From an uncultured Thiothrix sp. (GTDB lineage Bacteria > Pseudomonadota > Gammaproteobacteria > Thiotrichales > Thiotrichaceae), in the NCBI RefSeq assembly GCF_937873765.1, contig NZ_CALMZC010000052.1, positions 28,731-92,730 of the forward strand: 64,000 nt of DNA, given 5' to 3'. Of this stretch, positions 40,525 to 50,131 are shown in pieces. The position numbers were made by a program, and so were the translations under genes. The notes under the pieces were generated by a model. The model ran no database searches, was not told the DNA's origin, and saw nothing but the letters and a program-made list of their open reading frames with translations. Position 1 is the stretch's first letter. The number at the start of each line of letters is the position of its first letter.

Positions 40525-41982
40525 ATGACTGAACAACGTGTACTCATTATCGACGATGAACCTGATATTCGTGAGCTTTTAGAAATCACGTTATTACGTA
40601 TGGGTTTGGACACACTGACGGCTGGTAATGTTGAAGAAGCACTCGCGCAAATTCAAGCCCATGAACCAAATCTGTGCCTAACCGATATGCGCCTGCCCGA
40701 CGGCAGTGGAATTGATATTGTGCGTTTCTTGCAAAAAAATTATCCACAAATTCCTGTCGCAGTGATCACTGCTTATGGCAGTATGGATGCCGCTGTGGAA
40801 GCTTTAAAAGCTGGTGCTTATGATTTCGTATCAAAGCCCGTTGATCTGCCTAAATTACGTGATCTGATTCAAACAGCGTTGAAACTAACCAGTAGCGAGA
40901 AACATCAGCGCTCGAAAGCACCAGAAGACTATGATAGCCAAGGGCGGATTTTAGGCTCGTCGCCTGCAATGCAAACCCTAAAAAGCACCATCGGTAAACT
41001 CGCCCGCAGCCAAGCACCCGTTTATATTCATGGTGAATCGGGGAGTGGTAAAGAACTAGTGGCTCACGAAATTCACTTGCAAAGCCCGCGACAAAAAGCG
41101 CCCTTTATTCCAGTCAACTGTGGCGCGATCCCAGAAAACTTGATGGAAAGTGAGTTTTTCGGTCATAAAAAAGGCAGCTTCACTGGCGCAGTCAGTGACA
41201 AACAAGGTCTATTTCAAGCCGCTCACAAAGGTACTTTGTTTTTAGATGAGGTTGCAGACTTACCGCTCACTATGCAAGTCAAACTTCTGCGCGCGATTCA
41301 AGAGCGCGCTATTAAACCGGTCGGTGGTTTGGAGGAAATTTCGGTTGATGTGCGGATTTTAAGTGCGACGCATAAAAGCCTTGAGCATGAAGTCGCTGCT
41401 GGCAACTTTCGCCAAGATTTATATTACCGCTTGAATGTCATTAAATTAAAAGTGCCACCTTTGCGTGAGCGCCAAGATGATATTGAATTATTAGCTGACT
41501 TTTTCTTGAAAAAAATTGCCGAACGCTGGCAGATGCCCGCTATTAAATTATCGCTCCAAGCGCGGCAAATACTCCTAAGCTATTCATTTCCCGGTAATGT
41601 TCGTGAGCTAGAAAATATTCTCGAGCGCGCGAGTACGCTTTGTGAAGACAACACCATTCAAGCCGATGATTTGCAGCTTCCACAAGTAATTCAGTCAAGT
41701 ACAACTAATTCTCATCAACACTCTTCATCACGGTCTGTTCTATTATCAGTTCCACCAGATTTAGTCAGTCCCTATGCTCCACAGACACCCGTTTCCAATG
41801 CGACGAATGCTGCTGCAGAACAACTCTGGACACCACATACTGATGAAGAAGCCGAACGTACTATGATTATGGAGGCTTTAGATCAAACCCGTTGGAATCG
41901 CACAAAAGCTGCGGAACTACTCGGCATGAGCTTCCGGCAACTACGTTATCGTATTCAAAAATATGAATTAGATACCCACTAG
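40525..41982 (+). CDS. pilR: Sigma54-dependent response regulator PilR
   Basis: The receiver domain has IIDDEPDIRELL and the phosphorylation Asp in LTDMRLPDGSG. The AAA+ domain has Walker A GESGSGKELVA, the sigma54-contacting loop as GSFTGA (variant of GAFTGA, Ser for Ala) and Walker B TLFLDEVADLP. A Fis-type helix-turn-helix ends the protein (WNRTKAAELLGMSFRQLRYRIQ). It activates pilA through sigma54. The expected sigma54 promoter and a cluster of TGACA/TGTCA motifs lie directly downstream, upstream of pilA. Confidence 0.94.
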   Translation: MTEQRVLIIDDEPDIRELLEITLLRMGLDTLTAGNVEEALAQIQAHEPNLCLTDMRLPDGSGIDIVRFLQKNYPQIPVAVITAYGSMDAAVEALKAGAYDFVSKPVDLPKLRDLIQTALKLTSSEKHQRSKAPEDYDSQGRILGSSPAMQTLKSTIGKLARSQAPVYIHGESGSGKELVAHEIHLQSPRQKAPFIPVNCGAIPENLMESEFFGHKKGSFTGAVSDKQGLFQAAHKGTLFLDEVADLPLTMQVKLLRAIQERAIKPVGGLEEISVDVRILSATHKSLEHEVAAGNFRQDLYYRLNVIKLKVPPLRERQDDIELLADFFLKKIAERWQMPAIKLSLQARQILLSYSFPGNVRELENILERASTLCEDNTIQADDLQLPQVIQSSTTNSHQHSSSRSVLLSVPPDLVSPYAPQTPVSNATNAAAEQLWTPHTDEEAERTMIMEALDQTRWNRTKAAELLGMSFRQLRYRIQKYELDTH

Positions 41983-42072
41983 TCTGCTGACAGCAAAGAT
42001 CAGCTCAACGGGTAAATTTTATCTGCGACCACGCTAAACATTAATCATTAATTTTGCAAAAAATAGAAAAAC

Positions 42073-42150
42073 TGACAAAACTCATTAATTTTTGGCAAAA
42101 AAATTGACAGATTTAATTAAATTGTCAGTTTGTGACACAAAAAATTGTCA
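42073..42150. promoter_or_regulatory. Cluster of TGACA/TGTCA motifs, candidate PilR binding region
   Basis: Five copies of TGACA or its complement TGTCA begin at 42073, 42105, 42123, 42133 and 42146. They lie 75-150 bases upstream of the sigma54 promoter of pilA, the right distance for an enhancer. PilR sites in Pseudomonas also contain TGTC cores. Their function here is inferred from position and repetition. Confidence 0.6.
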
Positions 42151-42223
42151 ACTACTATTTGCACTCGATTAGAAAAAGTATAAAAATTAAATAAATCAAA
42201 TACTTATTTTTATAAAATTGAAT

Positions 42224-42239
42224 TGGCACAATCCCTGCA
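42224..42239 (+). promoter_or_regulatory. Sigma54 promoter of pilA
   Basis: The sequence TGGCAC, five bases, CTGCA matches the sigma54 consensus TGGCAC-N5-TTGCA at all but one position, with the required spacing between GG and GC. It lies 75 bases before the pilA start codon, so transcription should begin near 42251. Confidence 0.88.
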
Positions 42240-42313
42240 ACGCAGTTGATGCCTAAGGCAAATAAAGATTCTTAATAAAAATTGATTTAAGACCAACAAT
42301 AAGGAACTTAAAA

Positions 42314-42769
42314 ATGTCCATGAAGAAAAAAGTACAAGCAGGCTTCACTTTAATAGAATTAATGATCGTCGTTGCAATCATCGGTATTTTAGCGGCCGTG
42401 GCACTACCTGCGTATCAAGACTACACCAAACGCTCCCATGTTTCTGAAGGTTTAACCTTAGCCGCCTCTTTAAAGCAAGCAGTTGCTGAATACCGTGCAG
42501 ATAAGGGCGTATGGCCAGCTAGCAACTCTGAAGCAGGTGCTGCAATGCTTGCATCCATTACCGGTAACGCAGTTAAGTCTGTAGGTATTACTGCTGGTGG
42601 TGGTACTACAGCTCCAACTATCACGATAGTATTCAACACTAAAGTTGAAAACAATAATACGATAACGATGGCTCCTACCAATTCTGTAGGTGGTATGAAA
42701 TGGAACTGCCATACAGGGACTGTCGCAAATAAATACCGTCCTGCAGCTTGTCGTACAGCTAACTTCTAA
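42314..42769 (+). CDS. pilA: Type IV major pilin PilA
   Basis: A short basic leader ends in Gly, followed by [20 protein letters not shown] with Glu at mature position 5, the standard type IV pilin N-terminus processed by PilD. A C-terminal pair of Cys (WNCHTG ... AACRTANF) should form the pilin disulfide loop. Mature length is about 140 residues. AAGGA lies 8 bases before the ATG. It has a sigma54 promoter, PilR-like sites and a terminator, and is followed by a second pilin gene. The pilus supports twitching, adhesion or DNA uptake. Confidence 0.95.
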   Translation: MSMKKKVQAGFTLIELMIVVAIIGILAAVALPAYQDYTKRSHVSEGLTLAASLKQAVAEYRADKGVWPASNSEAGAAMLASITGNAVKSVGITAGGGTTAPTITIVFNTKVENNNTITMAPTNSVGGMKWNCHTGTVANKYRPAACRTANF

Positions 42770-42787
42770 TAAAAGCAATCGACTACG

Positions 42788-42820
42788 TAAATCAGGAGGA
42801 GTATTGACCTCCTGATTTTA
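42788..42820 (+). terminator. Hairpin terminator or attenuator between the two pilin genes
   Basis: An 11-base stem (AAATCAGGAGG and CCTCCTGATTT) encloses an 8-base loop and is followed by a T-rich stretch. It lies about 20 bases after pilA and 22 bases before the second pilin, so most transcripts probably end here, and expression of the downstream pilin would be lower. Confidence 0.8.
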
Positions 42821-42841
42821 CATTTATAATAGGTGCACTGT

Positions 42842-43258
42842 ATGGGGCTTAAAGGTTTTACGCTTGTTGAACTACTCATTGTTATTGCCATTATCGGGGT
42901 ATTAAGTGTTATCGCGCTAACATCTTATCGCCTCTACACAGTTAGGGCACATGTAGCTGAGGGTATTTCAATAGTTACTAGTGCAAAATTTGCGATTTAC
43001 GAATATAGATACCACTTTGGTCAATGGCCTGCCAACAACTCTTCCGCCCAATTGCCTCTTGCTACCTCTATTACAGGGAATGCTGTCCGTTCAGTCGCTA
43101 TCAATAACGGTATTATTACAATTACCTATCGAACACAAGTTGGTAGTGGTCAAACTATTGTTTTCTCACCAACGATAGATAATATCGGTTCTGTTGAATG
43201 GCAATGTAACACCGGCAGTACGGTACCGGCGAAATATCGCCCGCAAAATTGTCGATAA
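42842..43258 (+). CDS. Second type IV pilin, PilA paralogue
   Basis: The product starts MGLKG then FTLVELLIVIAIIGVLSVIALTSYRLYT, a processed pilin N-terminus with Glu5. The globular part aligns with PilA: VAEGISIVTSAKFAIYEYR, WPANNSS, SITGNAVRSVAI and the C-terminal Cys pair (WQCNTG ... PQNCR). The gene is intact. It may be an alternative major pilin, a minor pilin or a pilin used under other conditions. ATG 42842 is chosen over GTG 42833. It lies just before the TMTC-like membrane protein gene, with which it may be co-transcribed. Confidence 0.9.
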   Translation: MGLKGFTLVELLIVIAIIGVLSVIALTSYRLYTVRAHVAEGISIVTSAKFAIYEYRYHFGQWPANNSSAQLPLATSITGNAVRSVAINNGIITITYRTQVGSGQTIVFSPTIDNIGSVEWQCNTGSTVPAKYRPQNCR

Positions 43259-43268
43259 CAATAAAAAC

Positions 43269-45245
43269 ATGACAACAAGAATACATCAAATATTACTTCT
43301 AATCCTTTTTCCACTTGGCCTTTTCATAACTAGCTATTGTTATTGGATTGGTTTGGAAAGTGCTTTTTTATTTGATGATATTCCAAATATGAATACCATT
43401 GGTCGGTATGGATATTTAGAGGGTTGGCGCGACTTTGCTCTCTATATATTAGAAGGTAGTAGTGGACTATTAGGACGACCATTAAGCCTTGCAAGCTTTT
43501 ATATAAATGATCAAGTATGGGAGGGTATGGATAAGGGTGACTTTAAATATACTAACCTAATGATACATCTTTTAAATGGCGTGTTGATTTTTTGGTTATT
43601 AGAACATTTACGACCCTATCTACAGTTAGCGAACGAGTGGAGTAGATGGCTACCCTTACTAGCCAGTTTCACTTGGTTAATTCATCCTCTGCATACTAAT
43701 ACAGTCCTTTATGCTGTACAGCGTATGACTGAGCTGAGTGCACTTTTTTCTTTATTAGGGTTAATTTGTTATGTGCATGCACGTGAGCTATTCAATAGCA
43801 AGCCCGTGCATGCTTGGTTGTGGTTAGTACTGGGTGGTGGTTTAAGTATTCTGCTGGCTCTTTTAAGTAAAGAAAACGGTGTTCTCACCATTGTTTATGT
43901 TTTAGTAATAGAATTTACTCTCATTAGAGCTCATACGCCGATTACTCCCAAACACCTGCCCAAGGCATTATTAATCTGCGCATGGTTTCCTACTTTTTTA
44001 ATTTTTTTAATGTTATTAAAATCGGGATGGATTGATCAAACTGGACGTGCATTTAATACTATCGAACGCCTCATGAGCGAAGCTCGTATTTTATGGATCT
44101 ATATAGATCATATCATGATTCCCAAGTATAGCGGTACCAGCTTACTGTATGACGATATTCAAATATCACGCAACCTGCTCTCACCTATAACAACCTTACC
44201 AGCAGTAGTAGGGATTCTTGCATTAGGAGTTTTCGCAGGATGGGCAAGAAAAACTGCACCCGTGTTATCTTTTGCAATTACATGGTTTTTTGCAGGTCAC
44301 TTACTTGAGTCCACAACCGTTGCTTTAGAATTATATTTTGAACATCGTAACTATTTACCTCTACTGGGCTTTGTGTTCGCAGGTGTTTACTACACTTTAT
44401 ATGCTATACAGCATTCAACAAAACTTCGACTGATATTACCGGCCATTCTATTTACATATCTTGGCTTGATTGCTATTTCTACTCATCATATTGCTAAACG
44501 CTGGACAGATCCTGTTGAATTATTGACAGGCTGGTTAGAGCAACATCCTTACTCGCAACGCACTTTAGAGGGTTTAGATGCCGTTATCGGGGAACATATT
44601 CCTCTTGCTACCCGTCAACGATTATTAGCTGAACTTGAGCGTGTCGCCACTCAACAAACTAGTGCTTCCTATTTAGTATTTCGCAATCTGCGAATTGCCT
44701 GCCAGAATGGCTCAATAAGCTCTGCGCACTTACCACAAGCCTTAGCTAATTTAAATAAGCTCAGCTTTCTTGCACCACTGCCTAATGTCTTAGCCGAGTT
44801 TGTTCATACTTGGACTACTAATCACTGTGGCTCTATTAGTGCAGAACAAATGCTAACATTCTTAAATGAGTTTCGTCATATTGCCAATTTACAAAAAGGC
44901 GAAATGCCGCAAATCCTTCACTATTGGCAAGCAGAGGTTCATGTTCAGCAGGGTAATCTTGCCGAAGCCATGCAGCATTTTGATCAGGCGTATGCATTAG
45001 ATAAAAACATTGACCTATTGTTGCTGCAAGCTTCTTACCTCATGTCAGCCGGGCTATATACAGAAGCAGATAGCAAACTTGCCAATGCGAAACAAGATTT
45101 CTGCACTCATTGGCGCAGTTGCCTAACGCTCAAATTGCGCCAACCTGACTTGGATAACCTGCGTAGTGCGTTGCAAGATAAATTAAAACAAGAAAAGGCA
45201 AACGATCATGCACAAACTGTCCATTATTCTGCCCGCCAAGAATGA
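43269..45245 (+). CDS. TMTC-like multi-spanning membrane protein with C-terminal TPR-like region
   Basis: From ATG 43269 there are about ten membrane segments, then a soluble region with TPR-like helices (PQILHYWQAEVHVQQGNLAE). The first external loop contains FLFDDIPNMN, and the pattern continues with GRPLSLASFYIN and a P-L-H-T-N-T-V-L-Y segment. These resemble GT-C type O-mannosyltransferase-like proteins of the TMTC/DUF1736 group, in which the loop Asp pair is catalytic. Similar genes often stand directly after pilA, so it may glycosylate pilin or transfer glycans in the periplasm. The 3' end overlaps the next gene by 38 bases. Donor and acceptor are unknown. Confidence 0.72.
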   Translation: MTTRIHQILLLILFPLGLFITSYCYWIGLESAFLFDDIPNMNTIGRYGYLEGWRDFALYILEGSSGLLGRPLSLASFYINDQVWEGMDKGDFKYTNLMIHLLNGVLIFWLLEHLRPYLQLANEWSRWLPLLASFTWLIHPLHTNTVLYAVQRMTELSALFSLLGLICYVHARELFNSKPVHAWLWLVLGGGLSILLALLSKENGVLTIVYVLVIEFTLIRAHTPITPKHLPKALLICAWFPTFLIFLMLLKSGWIDQTGRAFNTIERLMSEARILWIYIDHIMIPKYSGTSLLYDDIQISRNLLSPITTLPAVVGILALGVFAGWARKTAPVLSFAITWFFAGHLLESTTVALELYFEHRNYLPLLGFVFAGVYYTLYAIQHSTKLRLILPAILFTYLGLIAISTHHIAKRWTDPVELLTGWLEQHPYSQRTLEGLDAVIGEHIPLATRQRLLAELERVATQQTSASYLVFRNLRIACQNGSISSAHLPQALANLNKLSFLAPLPNVLAEFVHTWTTNHCGSISAEQMLTFLNEFRHIANLQKGEMPQILHYWQAEVHVQQGNLAEAMQHFDQAYALDKNIDLLLLQASYLMSAGLYTEADSKLANAKQDFCTHWRSCLTLKLRQPDLDNLRSALQDKLKQEKANDHAQTVHYSARQE

Positions 45246-46149
45246 AGCTGAAGGCTTAAAAAGTTTCCTGCCACGTTTGCGCAAACAGCAACCTCACGCA
45301 GAAATCATCGTGGTGAATGATGGGTCTACCGATAATACTGCAGAAATTTGCCTTGCTAACGGTGTGTTTATCGTCACTCATCCCTATAGCATGGGTAATG
45401 GTGCTGCCATCAAAAGTGGGGTACGTCATGCTACCGGCGATGTCTTAGTATTCATGGATGCCGACGGACAACATCAGCCCGAAGATATTCCCCGCCTGTT
45501 GGCACATATCGACAATGGCTATGACATGGCAGTGGGTGCGAGGGATGGCGATTCACAAGCCTCGAAAGCACGTGGTTTTGGTAACGCACTCTACAACCGC
45601 CTTGCAAGCTACATGACAGGGCATGAAATCAAGGATTTAACTTCTGGCTTTCGTGCTGCCAAAACACATAAATTCCGTGAATTTCTGCATCTGTTACCAA
45701 ACGGCTTTTCTTACCCAACCACTTGTACTATGGCGTTTTTCCGTTCGGGTTACAGCGTGATTTACGAACCAATTACTGCCCCGAAACGTATCGGCAACAG
45801 CCATTTAAATGTAATGAAAGACGGTTTTCGTTTCCTGCTGATCATTTTTAAAATCGGTACCTTACACTCACCGTTGAAGTTGTTCCTGCCGATTAGTTTG
45901 AGCTTTTTCTTCACTGGCTTGGCGTATTACTTGTATACCTTAACCAGTGTCGGACGGTTTACTAACATGAGTGCCTTGCTGTTTAGCACTTCCACCATCA
46001 TTTTCTTGATTGGTTTAGTATCGGAACAAATTACCAGTTTGATTTACAACCAAGCACATGAAGTCCAGCCATTGACGGGCGGCTCTGCCTTCGCACCAGA
46101 ATTTTCCAACCACATTAACCCGACAGCATTAAGCAAACAGGTGGCATAA
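45208..46149 (+). CDS. Polyprenyl-phosphate-type glycosyltransferase family 2
   Basis: The GT-A domain has LSIILPAKNEAEGL, VVNDGSTDNT, FMDADGQHQPEDI and DLTSGFRAAKT, the pattern of dolichyl/polyprenyl-phosphate sugar synthases. After about residue 225 there are two membrane segments (LKLFLPISLSFFFTGLAYYL and ALLFSTSTIIFLIGLVS), as in DPMS type III-like enzymes. It should load a sugar onto a lipid phosphate, which could feed the GT-C type transferase encoded just upstream. From here the composition rises in GC compared with pilA and its neighbour. Confidence 0.85.
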   Translation: MHKLSIILPAKNEAEGLKSFLPRLRKQQPHAEIIVVNDGSTDNTAEICLANGVFIVTHPYSMGNGAAIKSGVRHATGDVLVFMDADGQHQPEDIPRLLAHIDNGYDMAVGARDGDSQASKARGFGNALYNRLASYMTGHEIKDLTSGFRAAKTHKFREFLHLLPNGFSYPTTCTMAFFRSGYSVIYEPITAPKRIGNSHLNVMKDGFRFLLIIFKIGTLHSPLKLFLPISLSFFFTGLAYYLYTLTSVGRFTNMSALLFSTSTIIFLIGLVSEQITSLIYNQAHEVQPLTGGSAFAPEFSNHINPTALSKQVA

Positions 46150-47397
46150 ATGTTGGATGTAAACAAACCAACCTTACTTGTTACCACCTCCACCTTCCCG
46201 CGCTGGGAGGGGGATAGCGAGCCACGCTTTGTTTACGACCTCAGCCAACGTTTAACCACTGCATTTAATGTCGTCGTACTTGCCCCGCATGCAGCGGGGG
46301 CTGCTGACAAAGAAATTTGGCACGGAATGCATATTTATCGTTACCGTTACGCACCCTCAAAGCTAGAAACGCTTGCCTACGCGGGTGGAATCAGCGCAAA
46401 TCTCAAGCAACACCGCTGGAAAGTGGCATTATTACCGCTGTTTTTCCTTGGGCAATGGTTGGCTTTACGTAAGCTGTTGAAACAGTACCCGATTACTAGC
46501 ATTCACGCCCACTGGTTGATTCCACAAGGTTTAGTTGCCGCAGTAGCATTATGGGGTAAAACACAAGCCCCCAGCCTCGTTTGCACTTCGCATGGTGGTG
46601 ATTTATTTGGCTTACGCGGCAGAATCAGCACCACCTTAAAGCGCTGGGTTGTTAGCCGTTGCCAAGCTTTAACGGTAGTAAGTCATGCCATGTTACCCGC
46701 GATGCACGCACTTACTGATACTAATCCGCCACCAATCAGTGTAATCCCCATGGGGACGGATTTAACTCATACCTTTATCCCCAACCCATACATCACACGT
46801 TTACCCAATTGCTTACTGTTTGTGGGTAGATTAGTGGAAAAAAAAGGGCTGACGTATTTGTTGCAAGCCTTCACCCAATTACTGCCAAACCAACCCGATT
46901 TGGAATTAGTTATTGTAGGTTCAGGGACATTGCAAGCCGAATTAATGGCGCAAGCAAAACAACTTGGCATTGCGCAACGCGTTGATTTCAAAGGAAGACT
47001 AACCCATCACGAATTAGTCGGATTATACCAAAGTGTAACCCTAGCCGTATTCCCCTTTATACAAGCCAAAGACGGCGATATGGAAGGTTTAGGCTTAGTC
47101 ATGGTGGAAGCAATGGGTTGCGGCTGCCCAGTGATTGCCAGTGATTTGCCTGCGGTGCGTGATGTGATCCGGCACGGAGAAACAGGGTGGCTAGTTGAAC
47201 CAGCGAATAGCTCCTGCCTCGGTTATGCCGTCCAGACCTTGCTCACGCAAACAGCAACCCGCCAACAGCTCAGCGTGCAAGCTCTGCAAACCGTGCAAAA
47301 CACATTTGATTGGAAAACGATTAGCCAAAATTACCAGCATCTACTGAACAAACAAGCAAAGACCGCTACTGGAATGGAGGTTGCTCATGCCAACTAA
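46150..47397 (+). CDS. Glycosyltransferase family 4
   Basis: The N-terminal half has TSTFPRWEGDSEPRFVYDLS and HAHWLIPQG; the C-terminal half has LLFVGRLVEKKGLTYLLQAF and DMEGLGLVMVEAMGCGCPVIA, the donor-binding E-x7-E region of retaining GT4 enzymes. The length of 415 residues is usual. It starts directly after the preceding gene and overlaps the next by 11 bases, all in the same operon. It probably adds a hexose to a lipid-linked glycan. Confidence 0.88.
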   Translation: MLDVNKPTLLVTTSTFPRWEGDSEPRFVYDLSQRLTTAFNVVVLAPHAAGAADKEIWHGMHIYRYRYAPSKLETLAYAGGISANLKQHRWKVALLPLFFLGQWLALRKLLKQYPITSIHAHWLIPQGLVAAVALWGKTQAPSLVCTSHGGDLFGLRGRISTTLKRWVVSRCQALTVVSHAMLPAMHALTDTNPPPISVIPMGTDLTHTFIPNPYITRLPNCLLFVGRLVEKKGLTYLLQAFTQLLPNQPDLELVIVGSGTLQAELMAQAKQLGIAQRVDFKGRLTHHELVGLYQSVTLAVFPFIQAKDGDMEGLGLVMVEAMGCGCPVIASDLPAVRDVIRHGETGWLVEPANSSCLGYAVQTLLTQTATRQQLSVQALQTVQNTFDWKTISQNYQHLLNKQAKTATGMEVAHAN

Positions 47398-48253
47398 AGC
47401 GCGGGTTTGTGGTCTGATGCTAGCTTATTTTAAAGCCGACATGACCTACCAATGCTTACAGACACTAGTAAATCAAGGCATTGAACGCATCATCTTGGTA
47501 GATAACTCAGCCAATGCAATCGAAAATCAGCGCACTCTAGCATTGGTAGAACACTTTCCTGCTGACTGGCTAAACGTCATTGCCTCACCAGAAAATCTAG
47601 GCTTTGCCAATGGCATCAATCTAGCTATCAAACATGCCCACAACCTCGGTGAGTGGGATTATTTTCTCGTATTAAATAATGATATTAAGGCACAAACGTA
47701 TTTGGTCGCACAATTAACCGAGTATATGCAGCTAGACCCAGAAATAACCTTATTAGGTGTCAAGGCAAAGACAGGTAAGGGTACTCAAAGTGGACTATAT
47801 TATCAACGCTTAACTGGATTAATGTTTGAAAAACCTACTATCGGAAGTTTTCAGGTGATTCCGGGGTATTGTTTAATGTTACGCGCTAATTTAATATCAA
47901 ACACTCTATTTGACCCACGTTTTTTTATGTACGGTGAAGATGTAGAATTAAGCTGGCGTTTACAAAAACAAGGTATTCACATTTTAGATAAAGCTCTATT
48001 AACACACACACCATCTCAAAGCAGTCAGGAAGGCAGCTTCTTCTACGAATACCATATTAACCGTGGACATTGGTTATTAGTAAAAAATTTAGGAAGAAAT
48101 GCTTTTGAACGCACATTGATGTATACCTTGCGCCTACCCTTATTAACCTTACGTGCCATATTAAGAAGTTGGCGCTTTCGCTGTTTTGTACCGTTGAAAG
48201 CCTTGCTATTGGTCAGTATAGCTTTACCAATTCGACCACCAATTAAGCATTAA
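47387..48253 (+). CDS. Glycosyltransferase family 2 (rhamnosyltransferase-like)
   Basis: LVDNSAN, PENLGFANGINLAIKHA and FLVLNNDI are the classical motifs of WbbL/RfbF-type GT2 enzymes; FMYGEDVELSWRLQKQGI supplies the acceptor-side ED. ATG 47387 is selected because GGAGG stands 6 bases upstream, and it overlaps the previous stop. The C-terminal end has hydrophobic segments that may attach it to the membrane. Confidence 0.86.
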   Translation: MPTKARVCGLMLAYFKADMTYQCLQTLVNQGIERIILVDNSANAIENQRTLALVEHFPADWLNVIASPENLGFANGINLAIKHAHNLGEWDYFLVLNNDIKAQTYLVAQLTEYMQLDPEITLLGVKAKTGKGTQSGLYYQRLTGLMFEKPTIGSFQVIPGYCLMLRANLISNTLFDPRFFMYGEDVELSWRLQKQGIHILDKALLTHTPSQSSQEGSFFYEYHINRGHWLLVKNLGRNAFERTLMYTLRLPLLTLRAILRSWRFRCFVPLKALLLVSIALPIRPPIKH

Positions 48254-48264
48254 GGGGACGAATT

Positions 48265-49428
48265 ATGCAAACAAAAACTTACGTTACCCAGCCTTATTTA
48301 CCACCGCTGGAAGAGTTTATTCCTTATCTACAACAGATTTGGGACAGTCATCAATTAACGAATGCAGGACCTTTTCATCAACAATTTGAGCAGGCATTAG
48401 CACAATACTTAGGTGTGCCATATGTTGCACTGTTTAGCAATGGCACGCTGGCATTATTAACCGCCCTACAAAGTCTACGTATTACGGGTGAAGTAATTAC
48501 TACGCCATACTCGTTTGTAGCAACCTCGCATTCTTTACTCTGGAATGGTATTAAACCTGTTTTTGTGGATATTGAACCACACAGCTTTGGACTTGATCCT
48601 GATAAAATTGAAGCGGCTATTACCCCACAAACTACTGCCATCTTAGCAGTACATGTTTATGGTTTCCCAGCACAAGTAGAACGCATCCAGAAGATCGCCG
48701 ACACTTACGGTTTAAAAGTCATTTATGATGCCGCTCATGCATTTGGAGTTAAACATCAAGGTGTACCGCTGGTGGGGAATGGTGATTTATCGGTATTAAG
48801 TTTTCATGCGACTAAAGTGTTTAATACTTTTGAAGGTGGTGCGATTATTTGCCCCGATGCAAAAACCAAGCAACGTATTGATTACCTGAAAAACTTTGGT
48901 TTCGCTGATGAAACTGTTGTCGTAGCAACAGGCATTAACGGTAAAATGAATGAATTTCAAGCAGCTCTAGGTATGTTGCAACTGAAACATATACAGCAAT
49001 GTATTCAGCAACGTGAAATGGTGGATAAACTCTATCGTGAACAACTAGATATGATTCATGGTATTGAAATACCACCTATTTTACCAGAAACAACACACAA
49101 CTACTCCTACTTCCCTATTCTAGTTAACAAGGACTATCCTTTATCACGAGATGAACTGTATTGGAAATTTCGTAAGAATGCTATTTTAGCGAGGCGTTAT
49201 TTCTATCCCTTGATTAGCGAATTTCCCATGTATCGTGGTTTGCCTAGTGCGACTATGGCATATTTACCTATTGCCTTACATATTTCACGTCAAATTTTAT
49301 GCTTACCCATTTATCCAGACTTGAGCAGAGAAAAACAACTAGAAGTTATCAATATTATTAGGCACCATGCCTATGATGCATCTAAAACCGAATCTACTAA
49401 AGATGCAAAAGACTATGCTATTGCCTAA
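48265..49428 (+). CDS. DegT/DnrJ/EryC1 family sugar aminotransferase
   Basis: The PLP-binding Lys is in LSFHATKVFNTFEGGA, preceded by VIYDAAHAFG and ALFSNGTLALLTAL, all diagnostic of DegT-type sugar aminotransferases. Such enzymes convert dTDP- or UDP-4-keto sugars to amino sugars. The length of 387 residues fits. The gene for a WbqC-like protein overlaps its 3' end; this pairing suggests an N-acylated amino-dideoxy sugar. The keto sugar source (dTDP-glucose synthesis) is not in the window. Confidence 0.87.
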   Translation: MQTKTYVTQPYLPPLEEFIPYLQQIWDSHQLTNAGPFHQQFEQALAQYLGVPYVALFSNGTLALLTALQSLRITGEVITTPYSFVATSHSLLWNGIKPVFVDIEPHSFGLDPDKIEAAITPQTTAILAVHVYGFPAQVERIQKIADTYGLKVIYDAAHAFGVKHQGVPLVGNGDLSVLSFHATKVFNTFEGGAIICPDAKTKQRIDYLKNFGFADETVVVATGINGKMNEFQAALGMLQLKHIQQCIQQREMVDKLYREQLDMIHGIEIPPILPETTHNYSYFPILVNKDYPLSRDELYWKFRKNAILARRYFYPLISEFPMYRGLPSATMAYLPIALHISRQILCLPIYPDLSREKQLEVINIIRHHAYDASKTESTKDAKDYAIA

Positions 49429-50128
49429 ACACACAGTTGCAATTATGCAACCATACTTACTACCGTATATTGGTTATTTCCAGCTAATTGCAGCAGTAGA
49501 TACTTTTGTTATTTACGATAATATTAAATACACTAAAAAAGGTTGGATTAATCGTAATCGCTTCTTGCAAAACAATATAGATGTATTGTTTTCTTTGCCG
49601 TTAAAAAATGATTCCGATCAATTGCAGATATGTGAACGGGAGGTTGCAGACAATTTTCTAGCACATAAACTATTAAGACAGTTTGCAATGGCCTATCAGC
49701 GTGCCCCTTATTTCAATAAAGTCTATGCTTTATTGGAAATGATTTTTACGTATACAGAAAAAAACCTATTTAGCTTTTTATATCATTCAGTGATGCTAAC
49801 CTGCCAATTTTTAGAAATTACAACACCCATACGGGTTTCGTCCTCTATAGCGATTGATCACACATTAAAATCACAAGACAAAGTGCTTGCATTATGTACA
49901 GCACTGAATGCTTCCCATTACATTAATGCAATTGGCGGGCAAACATTGTATACCAAAGAAGTCTTTGCGCAAAAAAACATTGCTCTATATTTTCTACAAA
50001 CGAAACCTTTTGAATACTCACAATTTAATAATGCTTTTGTACCTTGGTTATCCATTATTGATGTATTAATGTTTAACTCGCCGGAAGTTATTCATAATAC
50101 CTTCTTACCCCATTATGAGTTAGTGTGA
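49415..50128 (+). CDS. WbqC-like protein
   Basis: The sequence VAIMQPYLLPYIGYFQLIAAVDTFVIYDNIKYTKKGWINRNR is diagnostic of the WbqC family in start and order; the family is found in O-antigen clusters beside amino-sugar genes. The biochemical role is not established; involvement in amino-sugar modification is inferred. The N-terminus overlaps the aminotransferase stop. ATG 49403 is an equally possible start. The composition is very AT-rich. Confidence 0.83.
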   Translation: MLLPKHTVAIMQPYLLPYIGYFQLIAAVDTFVIYDNIKYTKKGWINRNRFLQNNIDVLFSLPLKNDSDQLQICEREVADNFLAHKLLRQFAMAYQRAPYFNKVYALLEMIFTYTEKNLFSFLYHSVMLTCQFLEITTPIRVSSSIAIDHTLKSQDKVLALCTALNASHYINAIGGQTLYTKEVFAQKNIALYFLQTKPFEYSQFNNAFVPWLSIIDVLMFNSPEVIHNTFLPHYELV

Positions 50129-50131
50129 ACC

